DNA from: DATKQI01 sp035532755
Lineage (GTDB): Bacteria; Pseudomonadota; Alphaproteobacteria; Acetobacterales; Acetobacteraceae
NCBI GenBank assembly: GCA_035532755.1
Contig: DATKQI010000260.1
Location: 1 to 21,903, forward strand
Length of the DNA stretch: 21,903 nucleotides
Direction: 5' to 3'
Shown: one piece after another, positions 15,280-21,903 of the stretch
Position numbering within the stretch: the first letter of the stretch is position 1
How the letters are laid out: the number at the start of each line of letters is the position of its first letter
The notes under the pieces: generated by a model
What the model was told of the DNA's origin: nothing
Database searches by the model: none
Seen by the model: the letters and a program-made list of their open reading frames with translations, nothing else
Made by a program: the position numbers and the translations under genes

Positions 15280-16184
15280 GTCGCCTGCTCCACCATCCAC
15301 GCGCACAGGTCGGGGAAGCTCATCCCCAGATGCGCCGCCTGCTCCGGCAGCAGGGAGGTGGGGGTGAGGCCGGGCTGGGTGTTCACCTCCAGCAGCACGA
15401 GCCGGCCGGGCTCGCCCCTTGTATCGTCGTAGCGGAAATCGGCGCGCGAGGCGCCGCGGCAGCCGAGCGCGCGATGCGCCGCGAGCGCGACCTCCATCGC
15501 CGCGGCGAAGGCGGTGTGGTGCACCAGCGCGGGCAGCACGTGGCGGGAGCCGCCGGTCGCGTATTTCGCCTCGTAATCGTAGAAGCCGACGGCGGGGCGG
15601 ATCTCGGTGACGGTCAGCGCGCGGTCCCCCATCACGCCGACGGTGAGTTCACGGCCGGGGATGAATTCCTCGGCGAGCACGCTGCGCCCGAACTTCCAGC
15701 CGCGCGCGATCTCCGCCCGGCGGTTGTCGCCGGCATGGATGATGGTCACCCCGACCGAGGACCCCTCGTTCAGCGGCTTCACCACGTAGGGGCGGGGCAG
15801 CGGGTCGGCCGCCTCCAGTGCTGCGATATCGACCACCCGGTGCGGGGCGACCGGCAGGCCGGCGGCGGCGAACACCGTCTTCGCCAGCACCTTGTCCATC
15901 GCGAGCGCGGAGCTGCGCACCCCGGAATGGGTGTAGGGGATGCCGAGCCAGTCCAGCACCCCCTGGATCGTGCCGTCCTCGCCGAAGCGGCCGTGCAGGG
16001 CGTTGAACACCACGTCGGGGCGCGGGGTGAGGGCGGCGAGCAGCGCCGGCAGGTCCGGCCCCACATCGATCGGCACGACTTCGTAGCCGCTCCCCCGCAG
16101 CGCGGCGATGACCTGCACGCCGGAGGAGAGGCTCACCTCCCGCTCGACCGAGATGCCGCCATGCAGGACCGCGACGCGCGTCAT
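15267..16184 (-). CDS. ddl: D-alanine--D-alanine ligase
   Basis: An ATP-grasp enzyme of 305 residues that makes D-Ala-D-Ala for the peptidoglycan stem peptide, in the DdlB-like form found in dcw clusters. Motifs: LHGGISVEREVSLSSG (7-22), ALHGRFGEDGTIQG (62-75), the ATP loop GSSVGV (141-146), the YDYEAKY segment (202-208), and the C-terminal LEVNTQPGLTPTSLLPEQA (265-283) with Mg2+ ligands. The ATG at 16184 overlaps the murB stop as ATGA. An in-frame upstream start at 16235 would add 17 basic residues inside murB and is rejected. Length equals the family norm. Confidence 0.96.
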   Translation of the reverse strand: MTRVAVLHGGISVEREVSLSSGVQVIAALRGSGYEVVPIDVGPDLPALLAALTPRPDVVFNALHGRFGEDGTIQGVLDWLGIPYTHSGVRSSALAMDKVLAKTVFAAAGLPVAPHRVVDIAALEAADPLPRPYVVKPLNEGSSVGVTIIHAGDNRRAEIARGWKFGRSVLAEEFIPGRELTVGVMGDRALTVTEIRPAVGFYDYEAKYATGGSRHVLPALVHHTAFAAAMEVALAAHRALGCRGASRADFRYDDTRGEPGRLVLLEVNTQPGLTPTSLLPEQAAHLGMSFPDLCAWMVEQATCRA

Positions 16185-17119
16185 GCCCGCACCTGCTGTT
16201 TTCCGGCGGGGATGCCGATGCGGCGGATTTCCCATTCGAGACGCACGCCGGAGGCTTCGAGCACGCGGCGGCGCACCTCCTCGCCGAGCCCTTCGAGATC
16301 GGCCGCGGTGGCGGCGCCGGTGTTGAGCAGGAAGTTGCAGTGCTTCTCGCTCACCTGCGCCCCGCCGCGGACCAGGCCGCGGCAGCCGGCGGCCTCGATC
16401 AGCGCCCAGGCCTTCTGGCCGTCGGGGTTGCGGAAGGTGCTGCCGCCGGTGCGGGCGCGGACCGGCTGGGTGGCCTCGCGCGCGGCGCGGATCTCGGCCA
16501 TGCGGGCGGCGATCAGCACGGGGTCGGCCGGGCGGGCGCGGAAGCGGGCACGCACCACCACCGCCCCGGGCGGCAGGGAAGCGTGGCGGTAGGCCAACGC
16601 GAGAGTGGCGGCCGACAGGCGCAGGCTCTCCCCGCCGCGGGCGACGACCTCCGCCCAGTCGAGGCAGGCGGCGACATCGGAGCCATAGGCGCCGGCATTC
16701 ATCGCCACCGCCCCGCCGATCGCGCCGGGGATGCCGCAGAGGAATTCGAGCCCGCCGAGCCCGGCGGCGGCGGCGTGCTCGGCAACCGTTGCGTCGAGTG
16801 CCGCTGCGCCGGCCACCACGCCATCCGTTTCCACCACGATCGCCCCGAAGCCGCGGGTGAGGCGAACCACCACGCCCGGCACGCCGCCGTCACGCACGAT
16901 GAGGTTGGAGGCCGCGCCGATCACGCCCAGCGGCACCTCCGGCGGCAGGGCGGCGAGCAGGGCGGCCAGATCCTCGGCATCGGCCGGGCGGGCCAGCACC
17001 TCGGCCGGGCCGCCCACGCGGAACCAGGTGGCGGGGCCGAGCAGCGCATCCGCCGCCAGCCGGCCGCGGATCGGCGGCAGCGTGTCGATCAGATGCGGGG
17101 CAGTCTGGGCGGCCATCAT
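16181..17119 (-). CDS. murB: UDP-N-acetylenolpyruvoylglucosamine reductase
   Basis: A FAD-dependent, NADPH-using enzyme of 312 residues that converts UDP-GlcNAc-enolpyruvate to UDP-MurNAc. The FAD-binding part shows ATWFRVGGPAEVLARPAD (30-47), GAASNLIVRDGGVPGVVVRL (68-87) and GIPGAIGGAVAMNAGAYGSD (129-148). The substrate part has YRHASLP (177-183), TGGSTFRNPDG (224-234) with the proton-donating Ser227, SEKHCNFLLNTG (257-268) and a terminal Glu in LEWEIRRIG. The ATG at 17119 overlaps the murC stop as ATGA; a second Met follows directly. The longer open frame to 18082 is a shadow of murC. The MurC-MurB order is usual in Alphaproteobacteria. Confidence 0.96.
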   Translation of the reverse strand: MMAAQTAPHLIDTLPPIRGRLAADALLGPATWFRVGGPAEVLARPADAEDLAALLAALPPEVPLGVIGAASNLIVRDGGVPGVVVRLTRGFGAIVVETDGVVAGAAALDATVAEHAAAAGLGGLEFLCGIPGAIGGAVAMNAGAYGSDVAACLDWAEVVARGGESLRLSAATLALAYRHASLPPGAVVVRARFRARPADPVLIAARMAEIRAAREATQPVRARTGGSTFRNPDGQKAWALIEAAGCRGLVRGGAQVSEKHCNFLLNTGAATAADLEGLGEEVRRRVLEASGVRLEWEIRRIGIPAGKQQVRA

Positions 17120-18555
17120 CGCGCACCCCCCCCACGACGGGTGCTGGCCGACTGGAGCTGGGCAAGCTGGCCGGGCAGCACATTGGCCCAGGCGGTGATG
17201 TTGCCGGCGCCGAGGCAGACCACGAAATCGCCGGATTTCGCGATGGCGTGCACCATCTCGGCCAGATGCTGCGGCCCCGGCAGCGGCACCACCGAGCGAT
17301 GGCCACGCGCGCGCAGGCCCTCCACCAGCGCATCGCGGTCGATGCCCGGGATCGGCGCCTCGCCGGCCGGATACACATCCGCCACGATCACCGTACCCGC
17401 ATCGTTCATGCAGGCGCAGAACTCGGCGAACAGCGATTGCAGGCGGGTGAAGCGGTGCGGCTGCACCACCGCCACCACATCGCGCGCGCCGGCCTGGCGG
17501 GCGGCCTTCAGCACCGCCGCGATCTCCACCGGGTGATGCCCGTAATCGTCGATCACGGTGATGCCGCCGGCCTCGCCGGTTTTCGTGAACCGCCGCTTCA
17601 CGCCCCGGAAGCCGGCGAGCGCGCTGCGCAGGGAGGCATCGTCGATCTCCATCTCCACACCCACGGCGATCGCGGCGAGCGCGTTCTGCACGTTGTGGGT
17701 GCCGAGCATCGGCAGACGGAACGGACCCATCCGCCGGGCGCGGTTGCGGAAGCGGTCCGTCAGCACGACCTCGAAGGTGGTGCCCAGCCGGTCCGGCACC
17801 ACGCGCTCGGCGCGCACATCGGCCTGTGGGCTGAAGCCGTAGGTGATGATCCGATGGTCCGACAGCTTCGGGATCATCTGCTGCACGCCCGGGTGGTCGA
17901 TGCACAGAATGGCGAAGCCGTAGAACGGCACGTTGGCGACGAACTGCGCGTAGCCGGCTGCCATCGCCTCCCCGGTGCCCCAGTGGTCCAGGTGCTCGGG
18001 GTCCATGTTCGTCACCACGGCGATGACCGCGGGCAGGCGAAGGAAGCTGCCGTCGGATTCGTCGGCCTCCACCACCATCCACTCCCCGGTGCCGAGGCGG
18101 GTGTTGCTGCCGTAGGCATTGATGATCCCGCCGTTGATGACGGTGGGATCGAGGTGCGCCCCTTCCAGCACTGCGGCGACGAGGCTCGTCGTCGTGGTCT
18201 TGCCGTGGGTGCCGCCGACCGCGATCGACCAGCGGAGCCGCATCAGCTCGGCCAGCATCTCCGCCCGGCGCACCACCGGGATCAGCCGCGCGCGCGCGGC
18301 CGCGACCTCAGAGTTGTCGCGCTTCACGGCGGTGGACACCACGACGACCTGTGCCGCGCCAAGGTTGGCCGCATCGTGCCCGACGGCGACCGGAATGCCG
18401 GCTTCCTGCAGCCGCTTCACGTTCGCGCTCTCGGCGATGTCGCTCCCCTGCACGGAATAGCCGAGGTTGTGCAGCACCTCGGCGATGCCGGACATGCCGA
18501 TGCCGCCGATGCCGACGAAATGGATGGTGCCGATGGACAGCGGCAACGCTCTCAT
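17116..18555 (-). CDS. murC: UDP-N-acetylmuramate--L-alanine ligase
   Basis: An ATP-dependent cytoplasmic ligase of 479 residues that adds L-Ala to UDP-MurNAc. The N-terminal substrate domain begins FVGIGGIGMSGIAEVL (13-28). The ATP P-loop is GGTHGKTTT (114-122), followed by VEADESDGSF (162-171), NMDPEHLDHWG (183-193), and in the C-terminal domain GVKRRF, VIDDYGHHPVEI and VVQPHRFTRL. The ATG at 18555 overlaps the murG stop as ATGA. The open frame continues upstream through murG only as a shadow. The C-terminus has a short Ser/Arg/Gly tail. Length is typical for MurC. Confidence 0.97.
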   Translation of the reverse strand: MRALPLSIGTIHFVGIGGIGMSGIAEVLHNLGYSVQGSDIAESANVKRLQEAGIPVAVGHDAANLGAAQVVVVSTAVKRDNSEVAAARARLIPVVRRAEMLAELMRLRWSIAVGGTHGKTTTTSLVAAVLEGAHLDPTVINGGIINAYGSNTRLGTGEWMVVEADESDGSFLRLPAVIAVVTNMDPEHLDHWGTGEAMAAGYAQFVANVPFYGFAILCIDHPGVQQMIPKLSDHRIITYGFSPQADVRAERVVPDRLGTTFEVVLTDRFRNRARRMGPFRLPMLGTHNVQNALAAIAVGVEMEIDDASLRSALAGFRGVKRRFTKTGEAGGITVIDDYGHHPVEIAAVLKAARQAGARDVVAVVQPHRFTRLQSLFAEFCACMNDAGTVIVADVYPAGEAPIPGIDRDALVEGLRARGHRSVVPLPGPQHLAEMVHAIAKSGDFVVCLGAGNITAWANVLPGQLAQLQSASTRRGGGAR

Positions 18556-19670
18556 CGCGCCACCTCCGGCCGGATCAGCCCTTCGACGAGGCCGGCGAGC
18601 GTGGCGGCAGCCTCCACGCGGCCGAGTGCCGCGGCGGCGGCGGCGGCGGCGGCGAGGATTTCGGGGCTGGCGAGCAGCGCCGCGACCTTCGCGGCGAGGG
18701 TGTCGGGCGTCAGCGTGGCCTGCTTCATCGCCCAGGCCGCGCCGGCATCGGCGAGTGCCGCCGCGTTCGCCGCCTGATGGTCGTCGATCGCGCCGGGCAG
18801 CGGGATCAGGATGGATGGCCGGCCGGCCGCCGTCAGCTCCGCCACCGTGGAGGCGCCGGCACGGCCGATCACCAGATGCGCAGCCCCCAGCCGTTCGGCG
18901 ATATCGGGGAAGAACGTCGCGAGGTCGGCCGCGATGCCCGCGTCGGCATAGGCCCGCCGCACGTCTTCCAGGTTCTCCGTCCGCACCTGCTGGGAGAGGC
19001 GCAGGCGCGCGCGCAGCGGCGCGGGCAGGGCAGCGAGTGCCGCCGGGATCAGCGTGCCGAAGACGCGCGCGCCGAGCGAGCCGCCGGTGACGAGAAGCCT
19101 CACCGGGCCTTCGTCCGGCGGCGCGTAGGGGCTGTTCGCCAATGCGGCGACGGCCGGGCGGACGGGGTTGCCGACCAGCTCGCTCGCGGCACTTTCCGGC
19201 ACCCGCGCGGTCTCGGCGAAACTCAGCGCCAGCACATCGGCGAAGGTGGCGAGCGCGCGGTTCGCACGGCCCAGCACCGCGTTCTGTTCGTGCAGCACCA
19301 CCGGGATGCGCCGGCGCAGCAGCTTCGCCGCCAGCACCGGCGCGACCGCGGGATAGCCGCCGAACGCCACCACCGCCGCCGGGTCGAGCCGGGCGAGAAT
19401 GCGCGTGGCCTGGGCGGTGCCGGCTGCCAGCGCCGCCGTGGCGCGCGCACCGCGGATCAGCCCGCGCCCGGCGATGCCCGCGCCGGCGAGCACGAACCGC
19501 TCGGCATTCGCGAACGCCGCGCTGTCCTGCCCGGACGTGCGCGCATCGGTCAGCAGCACGAGCCGCTTGCCGTGCGCGAGCAGGGTGGCGGCAAACGCCT
19601 CGGCGGGAAAGAAATGCCCGCCGGTGCCGCCTGCCGCGATGACGATGGGGCGCACGCGCGGGGCCCTCAC
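18552..19670 (-). CDS. murG: Lipid II synthase, UDP-GlcNAc:undecaprenyl-PP-MurNAc-pentapeptide GlcNAc transferase
   Basis: A GT28 glycosyltransferase of 372 residues at the inner face of the membrane that adds GlcNAc to lipid I. The glycine-rich loop GGTGGHFFPA (14-23), FGGYPAVAP (103-111), HEQNAVLGRANR (127-138), TGGSLGARV, GRAGASTVAELTAAGRPSIL and GAIDDHQAANA are clear MurG motifs. No ATG fits: the start is GTG at 19670, which overlaps the ftsW stop as GTGA and leads into RAPRVRPIVIAAGG. A run of nine alanines near the C-terminus is encoded by a GCC/GCG triplet run, annotated separately. The GTG start and lack of a good ribosome binding site point to translation coupled to ftsW. Confidence 0.95.
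   Translation of the reverse strand: MRAPRVRPIVIAAGGTGGHFFPAEAFAATLLAHGKRLVLLTDARTSGQDSAAFANAERFVLAGAGIAGRGLIRGARATAALAAGTAQATRILARLDPAAVVAFGGYPAVAPVLAAKLLRRRIPVVLHEQNAVLGRANRALATFADVLALSFAETARVPESAASELVGNPVRPAVAALANSPYAPPDEGPVRLLVTGGSLGARVFGTLIPAALAALPAPLRARLRLSQQVRTENLEDVRRAYADAGIAADLATFFPDIAERLGAAHLVIGRAGASTVAELTAAGRPSILIPLPGAIDDHQAANAAALADAGAAWAMKQATLTPDTLAAKVAALLASPEILAAAAAAAAALGRVEAAATLAGLVEGLIRPEVAR
18631..18654. repeat. In-frame GCG triplet run inside murG
   Basis: Eight tandem GCG units on the plus strand (GCC/CGC on the coding strand) encode most of an alanine run in the MurG C-terminal helix region. Changes in unit number would keep the frame, so length variation would only alter the alanine count. 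Confidence 0.6.
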
Positions 19671-20785
19671 GACGAATCGCCATGGTGGCGCCGCCGGGTC
19701 AGCGCCAGCAGCATGCCCATTTCGAGCGCGACGGACATCACCGAGGATCCGCCGTAGGAGATGAACGGCAGCGTCATGCCCTTGGTCGGGATCAGCTCCA
19801 GCGAGGAGGCCATGTTCACGAAGGCCTGCAGCCCGAAGCTGATGATCAGGCCCGAGGCGGCGAGCACCACGAACATGTCGGTCTCGGCCGCGATCCGCCG
19901 CAGCCCGCGCAGCACGATGAAGGCGAAGACCGCGATGATGAACAGGCAGACGACGAAGCCGAATTCCTCCCCCGCCACCGCGAACACGAAATCCGCATGC
20001 GCGTCCGGCAGGATGTCCTTCACCCGCCCCTCGCCGGGGCCGCGGCCGAGCAGCCCGCCGTTGCCGAACGCCTGGAGCGCGGTGATCGCCTGATAGGCGG
20101 AGGTTTCCGTGGGGTGCAGGAAGCGCAGGATGCGGATGTGGACATGCGGCATGTATTCGAAGGCGAAGATGCCGAACAGCACGAACAGCACGAGCCCGAC
20201 GCCGATGAAGAAGATGTTCAGCCCGTTGACGAAAAGCTGCGCGAAGAACACCGCGCTCACTACCACCAGCATGCCGATGTCGGGCTGGGAGCGCAGCAGC
20301 AGCGCGATCACCACGTAGATGCACAAAGCGAGCGCGATGCCCGGGAAATGCCGCGTGCGCCGCGCCTCCACCAGCAGCCACGCGGTGACGACGGCGAAGC
20401 AGGGCTTGAGGAACTCGCTTGGCTGGATCGCCATGCCCGGCAGCGCGATCCATCGCCGCGCGCCCTTGATCTCCACCCCGTGCACCAGCGTGAAGGCGGT
20501 GAGCAGCAGCGCGCCGAGGCAGCCCACCATGGCCAGCCGCCGCACCCCGCGCGGGGAGAGCAGCGACACCGCGACGACGACGCCCCCGCCGGTGGCGAGG
20601 AAGACCACCTGCTTGACGATCAGCGCGCTTTCGGAATCGCCGATGCGGATCGCGACCGCCGGCGAGGAGGCGAGCACGAGCACGTAGCCGAAGCCGATCA
20701 GCGTACCGATGGCAAGCAGCGTCCAGCGATCCACCGTCCACCACCAGCGGCCCAGCAGCGAAGTATCGGCGCGGGACAGCGCCAT
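19667..20785 (-). CDS. ftsW: Peptidoglycan glycosyltransferase FtsW
   Basis: A SEDS-family polytopic membrane protein of 372 residues that polymerises lipid II at the septum with its partner class B penicillin-binding protein. About ten membrane segments are visible. SEDS motifs: VEIKGARRWI (104-113), QPSEFLKP (121-128), GNGGLLGRGPGEG (241-253), LPDAHADFVFAV (259-270) with the likely catalytic Asp265, EEFG (273-276) and PTKGMTLPFISYGGSS (333-348). The ATG at 20785 overlaps the murD stop as TGATG (one base shared). The open frame further upstream is a shadow of murD. The FtsW call over RodA rests on its place between murD and murG. Confidence 0.96.
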   Translation of the reverse strand: MALSRADTSLLGRWWWTVDRWTLLAIGTLIGFGYVLVLASSPAVAIRIGDSESALIVKQVVFLATGGGVVVAVSLLSPRGVRRLAMVGCLGALLLTAFTLVHGVEIKGARRWIALPGMAIQPSEFLKPCFAVVTAWLLVEARRTRHFPGIALALCIYVVIALLLRSQPDIGMLVVVSAVFFAQLFVNGLNIFFIGVGLVLFVLFGIFAFEYMPHVHIRILRFLHPTETSAYQAITALQAFGNGGLLGRGPGEGRVKDILPDAHADFVFAVAGEEFGFVVCLFIIAVFAFIVLRGLRRIAAETDMFVVLAASGLIISFGLQAFVNMASSLELIPTKGMTLPFISYGGSSVMSVALEMGMLLALTRRRHHGDSS

Positions 20786-21903
20786 CAGGCGGCCCTCCCG
20801 TTCTGCTCGTCCTGCTGCGCGGCGAGCGCGCGGACCAGATCGGCGAAGCGCTCGCCGCGCGCCTCGAACCCGCTGAACTGGTCGAAGCTCTTGGTGGCCG
20901 GAGAGAGCAGCACCACCGGCGCGCCCGATGCGCGCGCGGCGGCGAAGGCGGCGGGCACGGCGGATTCCAGCGTGCCGGCGATGCGATGCGGCACGCCATG
21001 GGCTGCGAGCGTGGCGGCGAAGGCCGGCGCATCCCGCCCGATCAGCTCGGCATGGGCGATCGCGGGGAAGAACGGCGCGAGCGGCGCGATCCCGCCCGCC
21101 GTGGCGATGCCGCCGGCGATCCAGACGAGGCGCGGATAGCAGGCGAGCGCGCAGGCCGCGGCGTCCGCGTTGGTCGCCTTGCTGTCGTTGATGAAGCCGA
21201 TCCCGCCAATCGTGGCGATGCGGGCCTGCCGGTGCGGCAGGCCGGGGAAGGTCTCGATGCCGCGCGCGATGGAAGCGCGATCCGCGCCGAGTGCAAGGGC
21301 CATCGCGGCGGCGGCGGCGGCGTTCTGCGCATTGTGCGCGCCGGGCAGCGCGGGCGCGCGCTTCAGGTCGAGGATGGGTCCGCCGGCATCGCGCAGCACG
21401 CCGCGCTCGGCCCACACGTCGGCCGGCCGGGTGCCGGAGATGCGCACCACCCGCGCCGGATGGCCGGCGGGCAGCGTCTGCGCGGATTCCGCGTCGTCGA
21501 TGCCCAGCACCGCCACGCAGCCGCCGTCCTGGCGGGCGAAGATCGCCCGTTTGGCTGCGGCATACCCCGCCATGTCGCCATGGCGGTCGAGGTGGTCGGG
21601 GCTGAGGTTGAGCATGGCCGCCGCATCGAAGCGGAGGGCGGCGATTCGCTCCAACATGTAAGAAGACATTTCGAGTACATACGTACCCCCGTCCGGCAGC
21701 AGCGGCAGCGCCAGCGCCGCCGGGCCGAGGTTGCCGCCCGCCGCGACCTCCTGCCCCGCCGTGGCCAGGATGTGCGCGAGCAATGCGGTGGTGGTCGATT
21801 TGCCGTTGGTGCCGGTGATGCCGGCGAACCGCGCGGCGGAGCCGGCGGCGCGCACCGCGCGGTACAGCAGGTCGGCATCCGACAGGATCGGGATGCCCTG
21901 TGC
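20785..21903 (-). CDS. murD: UDP-N-acetylmuramoylalanine--D-glutamate ligase (N-terminus outside the window)
   Basis: An ATP-dependent ligase that adds D-Glu to UDP-MurNAc-L-Ala. The frame is open to the window edge, and its first visible residues (AQGIPILSDADLLYRA) belong to the N-terminal domain, so the true start lies beyond 21903; a GTG at 21855 is internal and not a start. The P-loop is GITGTNGKSTTTALL, followed by the MurD-type GGNLGPAAL, EMSSYMLE, NLSPDHLDRHG, GAHNAQNAAAA, GLPHRQA, FINDSKATNADA, GGIA and LLSPATKSFDQF near the C-terminus. About 372 residues are seen, roughly 80 percent of a normal MurD. A short patch of AT-rich codons lies around 21650-21690 over the TYVLEMSSYML segment, unlike the rest of the gene. 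Confidence 0.96.
   Translation of the reverse strand, partial: AQGIPILSDADLLYRAVRAAGSAARFAGITGTNGKSTTTALLAHILATAGQEVAAGGNLGPAALALPLLPDGGTYVLEMSSYMLERIAALRFDAAAMLNLSPDHLDRHGDMAGYAAAKRAIFARQDGGCVAVLGIDDAESAQTLPAGHPARVVRISGTRPADVWAERGVLRDAGGPILDLKRAPALPGAHNAQNAAAAAAMALALGADRASIARGIETFPGLPHRQARIATIGGIGFINDSKATNADAAACALACYPRLVWIAGGIATAGGIAPLAPFFPAIAHAELIGRDAPAFAATLAAHGVPHRIAGTLESAVPAAFAAARASGAPVVLLSPATKSFDQFSGFEARGERFADLVRALAAQQDEQNGRAA

Noticed and set aside
13051..15432. A 793-codon plus-strand open frame opposite ftsA and ftsQ
   Set aside because: It is a shadow frame caused by high third-position GC. Its translation is rich in Gly, Ala, Arg, His and Asp with no domain, while the minus strand carries clear FtsA and FtsQ motifs.
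16181..18082. A single long minus-strand frame that could suggest a MurC-MurB fusion
   Set aside because: The upstream part is only the out-of-frame shadow of murC. The real murC stop and murB start overlap at 17116-17119.

Overview
The window reads as a piece of a GC-rich alphaproteobacterial chromosome, most likely from the Rhodospirillales/Acetobacteraceae. This rests on very high third-position GC, a dcw cluster in the order murD-ftsW-murG-murC-murB-ddl-ftsQ-ftsA-ftsZ, an FtsZ tail ending in the alphaproteobacterial LDIPAFLRRQ-type peptide, lpxC nearby, and TRAP and family III CoA-transferase genes. The family-level placement is inference; no rRNA or other taxonomic marker is present.

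Three blocks can be told apart. (1) Bases 1 to about 3,500 are an accessory island, clearly richer in A+T than the rest. It holds the start of an AT-rich gene that appears cut off by an IS1595/ISXO2-type transposase. After the transposase come several small genes of unknown function, a frameshifted HEPN-like gene (R-x4-H motif), and a membrane-anchored coiled-coil protein. The layout resembles a transposase with passenger genes or a defence-type cargo region, but no complete IS ends were found. (2) Bases 3,575 to 9,319 hold a carboxylate uptake and catabolism module: a TRAP binding protein, a fused DctQ-DctM permease, and a divergent pair of a family III CoA-transferase (minus strand) and a CitE-like lyase (plus strand) that share a promoter region with a strong imperfect palindrome. 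A GNAT acetyltransferase follows. (3) Bases 9,352 to 21,903, all on the minus strand, hold envelope and division genes. Transcription runs right to left: murD (cut by the window edge), ftsW, murG, murC, murB, ddl, ftsQ, ftsA, ftsZ, an inward-rectifier-type potassium channel (KirBac), then lpxC behind its own AT-rich upstream region.

The murD-to-ftsQ genes are joined by 1 to 13 nt stop/start overlaps, so they look like one translationally coupled operon. They make UDP-MurNAc-peptide precursors and lipid II (MurD, MurB, MurC, Ddl, MurG), polymerise peptidoglycan at the septum (FtsW) and build the Z-ring (FtsQ, FtsA, FtsZ). LpxC commits UDP-acyl-GlcNAc to lipid A. The least ordinary features are the accessory island with its broken HEPN-like gene, the palindrome between the CoA-transferase and lyase genes, and the KirBac channel between ftsZ and lpxC. 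No CRISPR array, tRNA or rRNA gene was seen.
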